Part shown: piece after piece, positions 14,492 through 17,534 of the stretch
Layout of the letters: every line of letters begins with the position of its first letter
How positions within the stretch are numbered: the first letter of the stretch is position 1
Assembly (NCBI GenBank): GCA_045660065.1
Contig: JAZRDC010000092.1
Span: 1-17,534 of the forward strand
Direction: 5' to 3'
DNA length: 17,534 nucleotides
DNA from: RGIG2094 sp045660065
Lineage (GTDB): Bacteria > Bacillota > Clostridia > RGIG6154
Notes under the pieces: generated by a model
What the model was told of the DNA's origin: nothing
What the model saw: only the letters and a program-made list of their open reading frames with translations
The model's database searches: none
Translations under genes and position numbers: made by a program

Positions 14492-15802
14492 TTAGTCCTC
14501 CAGAACATCATTTCTTAAAACATCTTCATAACTTTGTCTTTTAACAATTACTCTGCTTTTTTTATCTTTAATCATAACTACCGCAGGTTTTGGAATTCTG
14601 TTGTAGTTACTTGACATTGAGTAGTTATAAGCACCTGTTGCAAGAACTGCTAAAACGTCCCCTCTTTCAGGGTTTGCAAGGTAAGTATTTTCCTGAATTA
14701 AATCCCCTGATTCGCAGCATTTTCCTGCAATGGTAACTTTTCTTTCAGCCTTCTGGTCCGCCTTGTTTGCAACAACTGCAGTATATGGTGCACCATACAT
14801 AATATATCTTGGGTTGTCAGCCATACCGCCGTCAACAGACACATAAGTTCTTACGCCCGGAATTTCTTTTACAACACCAATTTTATAAAGAGTGATACCC
14901 GCTGATGCAACCAAAGATCTGCCCGGTTCCATTAAAATTTTCGGCATTTTAAGACCATAATTTTCAGTCAATTCTCTTACGGTTTTTGCAATATCTCCGA
15001 TGTAATCCCCATAGCCGATAGGATCATCTTCTTTTGTATACTGAATACCATATCCGCCGCCAAGGTTAAGTTCTGAAAGTTCAACTCCTGTTTCATCTTT
15101 GATATCTTTCATAAGTTTAACCATAATTTTTGCCGCTTCAACAAAAGGATCAATTTCAAAAATCTGTGAACCGATGTGGCAATGAATTCCCACAAGATTA
15201 ATATTTTTGCAGGAAATTGCTTTTTTTACCGCTTCCATTGCCTCGCCTGTTTCAATTCCAAAGCCAAATTTAGAGTCAATCTGACCTGTCATAATAAAAT
15301 CGTGAGTATGAGCATCAACGCCCGGTTTAATGCGAAGCAAAATATTTGCAATTTTTCCCTGCTTTTGTGCAATTTCATTAATGTCTTCAATTTCGCCCAA
15401 ATTATCTGCCACAAATCTGCCGATATTTTCAGTTAAAGCAAACTCTATTTCGTCATATGTTTTGTTATTACCATGAAAATAGATTTTCTCCATAGGGAAA
15501 CCCGCTTTTTTTGCAGTGTAAAGTTCGCCACCTGATACAACATCAAGCCCCATTCCTTCTTCTGCGGCAATTTTAAGCACTGCCACACAACTGAAGGCTT
15601 TTGACGCGTAAAGCGCAAGACCGCCATCTTCTCCACAGGCTTTTTTCAATGAATCAAGATAAAGTCTGCAATTTTTTCTGATCAACGCTTCATCCATAAC
15701 ATAAAGTGGTGTTTTATATTCATTTGCAAGTTCGACAGTATCCACACCGCCGATAGTAAGATTTCCGTTTTCATTAAGTCCAAGTGATTCTGATAAAAAC
15801 AT
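14492..15802 (-). CDS. lysA: Diaminopimelate decarboxylase
   Basis: This enzyme decarboxylates meso-diaminopimelate to L-lysine with pyridoxal phosphate, the last step of lysine synthesis. The 436-residue protein is a fold III PLP enzyme. It has the PLP lysine in ALYASKAFSC (K68), GIHCHIGSQI (205-214), NLGGGYGIQY (246-255), the phosphate-binding EPGRSLVASAG (292-302), and the C-terminal active-site block CCESGDL (C363) followed by GAYNYSMSSNYNRIPKP (390-406). Length is standard. The ATG has GAGG 7 bases upstream. It is the promoter-proximal gene of the seven-gene operon. The predicted leader is only about 25 bases, too short for an L-box, so no lysine riboswitch controls it from this promoter. 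Confidence 0.97.
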   Translation of the reverse strand: MFLSESLGLNENGNLTIGGVDTVELANEYKTPLYVMDEALIRKNCRLYLDSLKKACGEDGGLALYASKAFSCVAVLKIAAEEGMGLDVVSGGELYTAKKAGFPMEKIYFHGNNKTYDEIEFALTENIGRFVADNLGEIEDINEIAQKQGKIANILLRIKPGVDAHTHDFIMTGQIDSKFGFGIETGEAMEAVKKAISCKNINLVGIHCHIGSQIFEIDPFVEAAKIMVKLMKDIKDETGVELSELNLGGGYGIQYTKEDDPIGYGDYIGDIAKTVRELTENYGLKMPKILMEPGRSLVASAGITLYKIGVVKEIPGVRTYVSVDGGMADNPRYIMYGAPYTAVVANKADQKAERKVTIAGKCCESGDLIQENTYLANPERGDVLAVLATGAYNYSMSSNYNRIPKPAVVMIKDKKSRVIVKRQSYEDVLRNDVLED

Positions 15803-15833
15803 ATTTTGTCCTCGCTTTGATATTTAATAGTTT

Positions 15834-15862
15834 ATTTTAACATAATTATAAAAAAAAGTCAA
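15834..15862 (-). promoter_or_regulatory. Promoter of the lysA operon
   Basis: On the minus strand, TTGACT (15857-15862) is followed by a 17-base spacer and TAAAAT (15834-15839). TG one base before the -10 makes it an extended -10. Predicted start is near 15827, giving a leader of about 25 bases. It stands back to back with the plus-strand promoter at 15879-15907. Confidence 0.8.
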
Positions 15863-15878
15863 TTTTATAAATAAAACA

Positions 15879-15907
15879 TTGCTTTTTTTTAGTGTTGATA
15901 TTATAAT
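15879..15907 (+). promoter_or_regulatory. Promoter of the RimK-like ligase gene
   Basis: On the plus strand, TTGCTT (15879-15884) is followed by a 17-base spacer and a perfect TATAAT (15902-15907). The predicted start is near 15914, about 23 bases before the ATG. The -35 is a partial match (TTG only). Its -35 box is only 16 bases from that of the divergent lysA promoter, so one regulator could affect both. Confidence 0.65.
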
Positions 15908-15936
15908 TATCTTAAATAAAAACCAAGGAGAATTAA

Positions 15937-16803
15937 ATGAAAGGTATAATTGTTTATAATTCTTTTTACAAATCAGCCTCATATTTGAGTAATATTGAAG
16001 TATATCAAAAAGGGTTAGTCCCCTTTTGCAAGTCGCTTAAAATGGTATCTTCTGAAGATATTATGCCCGTTCTTGAAAACAACAAACAACACTTTAAAGA
16101 TGTTGATTTTGCAGTTTTTCTTGACAAAGATATCTGTCTTGCAAAAATTTTGGAAAATTCAGGTGTAAGGGTATTTAATTCTGCTCTTTCTATTGCAATT
16201 TGTGATAACAAGGCATACACTCACAGCGCACTTTCAGCTAAAGGTATAAGTATGCCTAAAACTTATATCACACCTTTCACATTTTCAAACATAGGTTATC
16301 CCAATTACAGTTATCTTGATAAAATTGACTCTTTCCCTGTAGTAGTCAAGCTTCCTTATGGTTCTTTAGGTCAGCAGGTATACATGGCAAAGGATAAAGA
16401 TGAACTTTTAAACATCGCAAAAAACATTTCAGGACAATTTATAATCCAGGAATATATTGAATGCAACAACACCGACACAAGAGTTTTTGTTTGCGGGGGC
16501 AAGGTGGTTTGTGCAATGGAGCGCCACAACGACAACGACTTCAGAAGCAATGTTGAACTTGGCGGAACTTGCAGAAAAGTTGAACCTGACAAAGATATTG
16601 TGGATTTGGCAGAAAGAGTTGCAAAAACATTAAATCTTGATTTCTGCGGAATTGATATTGTAACATCGAATGGCAAAAATTATCTTCTGGAAGTTAATTC
16701 AAATTCAATGATAAACGGACTTTCAAAGGTTTGCGGAATAAATCCTGCCGAAAAATTAGGTGAATATATTCAAAAGGAAATAGCAAAAGGAGTTGCTTTA
16801 TAA
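15937..16803 (+). CDS. RimK-family ATP-grasp ligase
   Basis: This predicts an ATP-dependent carboxylate-amine or -thiol ligase of the RimK/LysX/MptN class, which activates a carboxylate as acyl phosphate and joins it to an amino group. The 288-residue protein has an N-terminal pre-ATP-grasp region (1-88) and the ATP-grasp fold (about 90-282). Visible blocks are the lid FPVVVKLPYGSLGQQVYM (133-150, K138), IIQEYIE (169-175), the DTRVFVCGGKVVCAMER run (180-196), and the Mg2+ site FCGIDIVTSNGKNYLLEVNSN (236-256; D240, E252, N254). AAGGAG lies 6 bases before the ATG. It is the only clear plus-strand gene, divergent from lysA. Family members add Glu to ribosomal S6, make coenzyme F420 or lysine-pathway intermediates, or build peptides. 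Substrates here are unknown. Confidence 0.88.
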   Translation: MKGIIVYNSFYKSASYLSNIEVYQKGLVPFCKSLKMVSSEDIMPVLENNKQHFKDVDFAVFLDKDICLAKILENSGVRVFNSALSIAICDNKAYTHSALSAKGISMPKTYITPFTFSNIGYPNYSYLDKIDSFPVVVKLPYGSLGQQVYMAKDKDELLNIAKNISGQFIIQEYIECNNTDTRVFVCGGKVVCAMERHNDNDFRSNVELGGTCRKVEPDKDIVDLAERVAKTLNLDFCGIDIVTSNGKNYLLEVNSNSMINGLSKVCGINPAEKLGEYIQKEIAKGVAL

Positions 16804-16821
16804 AAGCAACTCCTTTTTATT
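16785..16821. terminator. Bidirectional terminator shared by two convergent genes
   Basis: There is a perfect 15-bp inverted repeat (16785-16799 and 16803-16817) with a 3-base loop. The plus strand continues with T-rich TTTTTATTTATT. The minus strand has a TTTT run inside the distal arm. The stop codon of the RimK-like gene (16801-16803) lies at the loop, and the stop of the opposing membrane-protein gene (16817-16819) begins at the other foot, so there is virtually no intergenic DNA. Confidence 0.87.
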
Positions 16822-17534
16822 TATTAATATCATCTTTAACGATTCTGTAAATTGCGGCGGTTATGGGAACGCCTAAAAGCATTCCGAAAATTCCTGCAAT
16901 TCCGCCACCGATTGTAACTGCGGCTAAAACTAAAATACTTGGAAGTCCCAATGAATTACCAACAACTTTAGGATAAATAAGATTTCCTTCCAACTGCTGA
17001 AGTATTACTAAAAACACCAAAAATACAAGTGCTTTTACAGGTGATACCATAAGTATCATAAATGCACCCACAATCGCTCCGATATATGCGCCTGCAACAG
17101 GGATGAGCGCAGTAAATGCTATCAATGCGCCAATCATCGGGGCATATGGTAGTCTTAAAAGCATCATCCCCAATGTGCAAAGCACACCTAAAATAACCGC
17201 TTCTGTACATTGCCCTACAATGTATTTGTGAAAGTTTTCGTTAAATACTCTTAAAGTATAATAAATCCTGTTTCTGAATTTATCAGGCACATAGTGATTA
17301 AACACTTTATCTGCTTTTGCAATAAGTGTATCTTTACCAACAAGAAGATATATTGCAAAAATTATGCTAAGGAGCGTTGTTACAGTTCCGGATACCACAG
17401 AGGTTGCGGCTTTTAAAACTGTATCCATAACATTTCCAAAGCCTGATGTTATAAGTTCTGCGCCTTGTGAAATCAGTTTTTCGCTATCAATATTTTCGAG
17501 AAATTCTATTACATTTTCAGGTATGGCAGGTATT
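16817..17534 (-). CDS. AI-2E family transporter (PerM/UPF0118), 5' end cut by window edge
   Basis: The frame stays open from the stop at 16817 to the window edge at 17534, giving the C-terminal 238 residues of a longer protein, normally about 350-400. The partial protein starts IPAIPENVIEFLENI. It has a hydrophobic segment near the ATG at 17428 (VVSGTVTTLLSIIFAIYLLV), the cytoplasmic-type helix VFNENFHKYIVGQCTEAVIL, then several membrane spans. Family-typical stretches are LPYAPMIGALIAFTALIPVA, GAYIGAIVGAF, LEGNLIYPKVVGNSLGLPSI and GGGIAGIFGMLLGVPITAAIY. These match the AI-2E/UPF0118 family; some members export autoinducer-2 and others are Na+/H+ antiporters, so the role here is open. The internal ATG at 17428 is not the real start. 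Confidence 0.92.
   Translation of the reverse strand, partial: IPAIPENVIEFLENIDSEKLISQGAELITSGFGNVMDTVLKAATSVVSGTVTTLLSIIFAIYLLVGKDTLIAKADKVFNHYVPDKFRNRIYYTLRVFNENFHKYIVGQCTEAVILGVLCTLGMMLLRLPYAPMIGALIAFTALIPVAGAYIGAIVGAFMILMVSPVKALVFLVFLVILQQLEGNLIYPKVVGNSLGLPSILVLAAVTIGGGIAGIFGMLLGVPITAAIYRIVKDDINK

Noticed and set aside
593..15802. Plus-strand open frames of 60-143 codons opposite the minus-strand genes
   Set aside because: They lie wholly inside well-supported genes in antisense frames, have no good ribosome sites, and look like reverse-complement translations of those genes.
15803..15833. Lysine (L-box) riboswitch before lysA
   Set aside because: The leader predicted from the promoter is only about 25 bases, far shorter than the ~170-base element.
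1..17534. CRISPR arrays, insertion sequences, tRNA genes or defence systems
   Set aside because: I looked for regular direct repeats, transposase motifs, tRNA-like cloverleaves and defence-type domains and saw none; the window is core housekeeping DNA.

Overview
The window is a gene-dense, AT-rich chromosomal segment (17.5 kb) that reads as ordinary core genome of a low-GC Firmicute, most likely a spore-forming or spore-descended member of the Clostridia. Supporting signs are the scpA-scpB-DUF2953-gerW (ytfI/ytfJ) block, the polA-coaE-lytic transglycosylase block, a MecA-type adaptor, strong GGAGG-type ribosome sites and canonical TTGACA/TATAAT promoters. No phage, IS element, CRISPR array, tRNA or rRNA was seen. 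Most genes lie on the minus strand; only one clear gene is on the plus strand.

Reading along the minus strand from high to low coordinates: (a) 16817-17534 is the 3' part of an AI-2E-family membrane protein. It converges on a plus-strand RimK-like ATP-grasp ligase (15937-16803), and the two share one terminator hairpin that overlaps their stop codons. (b) A divergent promoter region (15803-15936) starts a tight seven-gene operon: lysA, an M50 membrane protease, scpA, scpB, a DUF2953 protein, gerW and a 4'-phosphopantetheinyl transferase. It ends in a terminator built over the last stop codon. (c) mecA (10336-10875) stands alone with its own -10 box. (d) A roughly 340-bp non-coding gap (9993-10335) holds an AT-rich stretch with TTAACAA repeats, a possible small RNA with a strong terminator, and a near-consensus promoter. 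(e) That promoter starts a second seven-gene operon with gaps of about 20 bp or less or overlaps: MATE transporter, pyridoxal kinase, polA, coaE, lytic transglycosylase, a GH78-like protein and an M18 aminopeptidase. (f) A final minus-strand membrane protein (1-507, DUF2232/YybS-like, cut by the window edge) has its own promoter with a 22-bp dyad at the transcription start.

Functionally, operon (b) combines the last step of lysine synthesis, the condensin kleisin/ScpB subunits and a sporulation-associated protein. Operon (e) combines drug or metabolite efflux, B6 salvage, DNA repair synthesis, the last step of CoA synthesis and cell-wall cleavage. These are shared transcription units rather than obvious pathways.

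I found no convincing undescribed multi-gene system. The best leads are the candidate small RNA with two AUCCC motifs (10082-10190), the GH78-like protein that lacks the family's usual catalytic signature (2024-4099), and the dyad at the promoter of the first gene. Several start codons were moved from the longest open frame on ribosome-site evidence: M18 aminopeptidase, pyridoxal kinase, MATE transporter and phosphopantetheinyl transferase.
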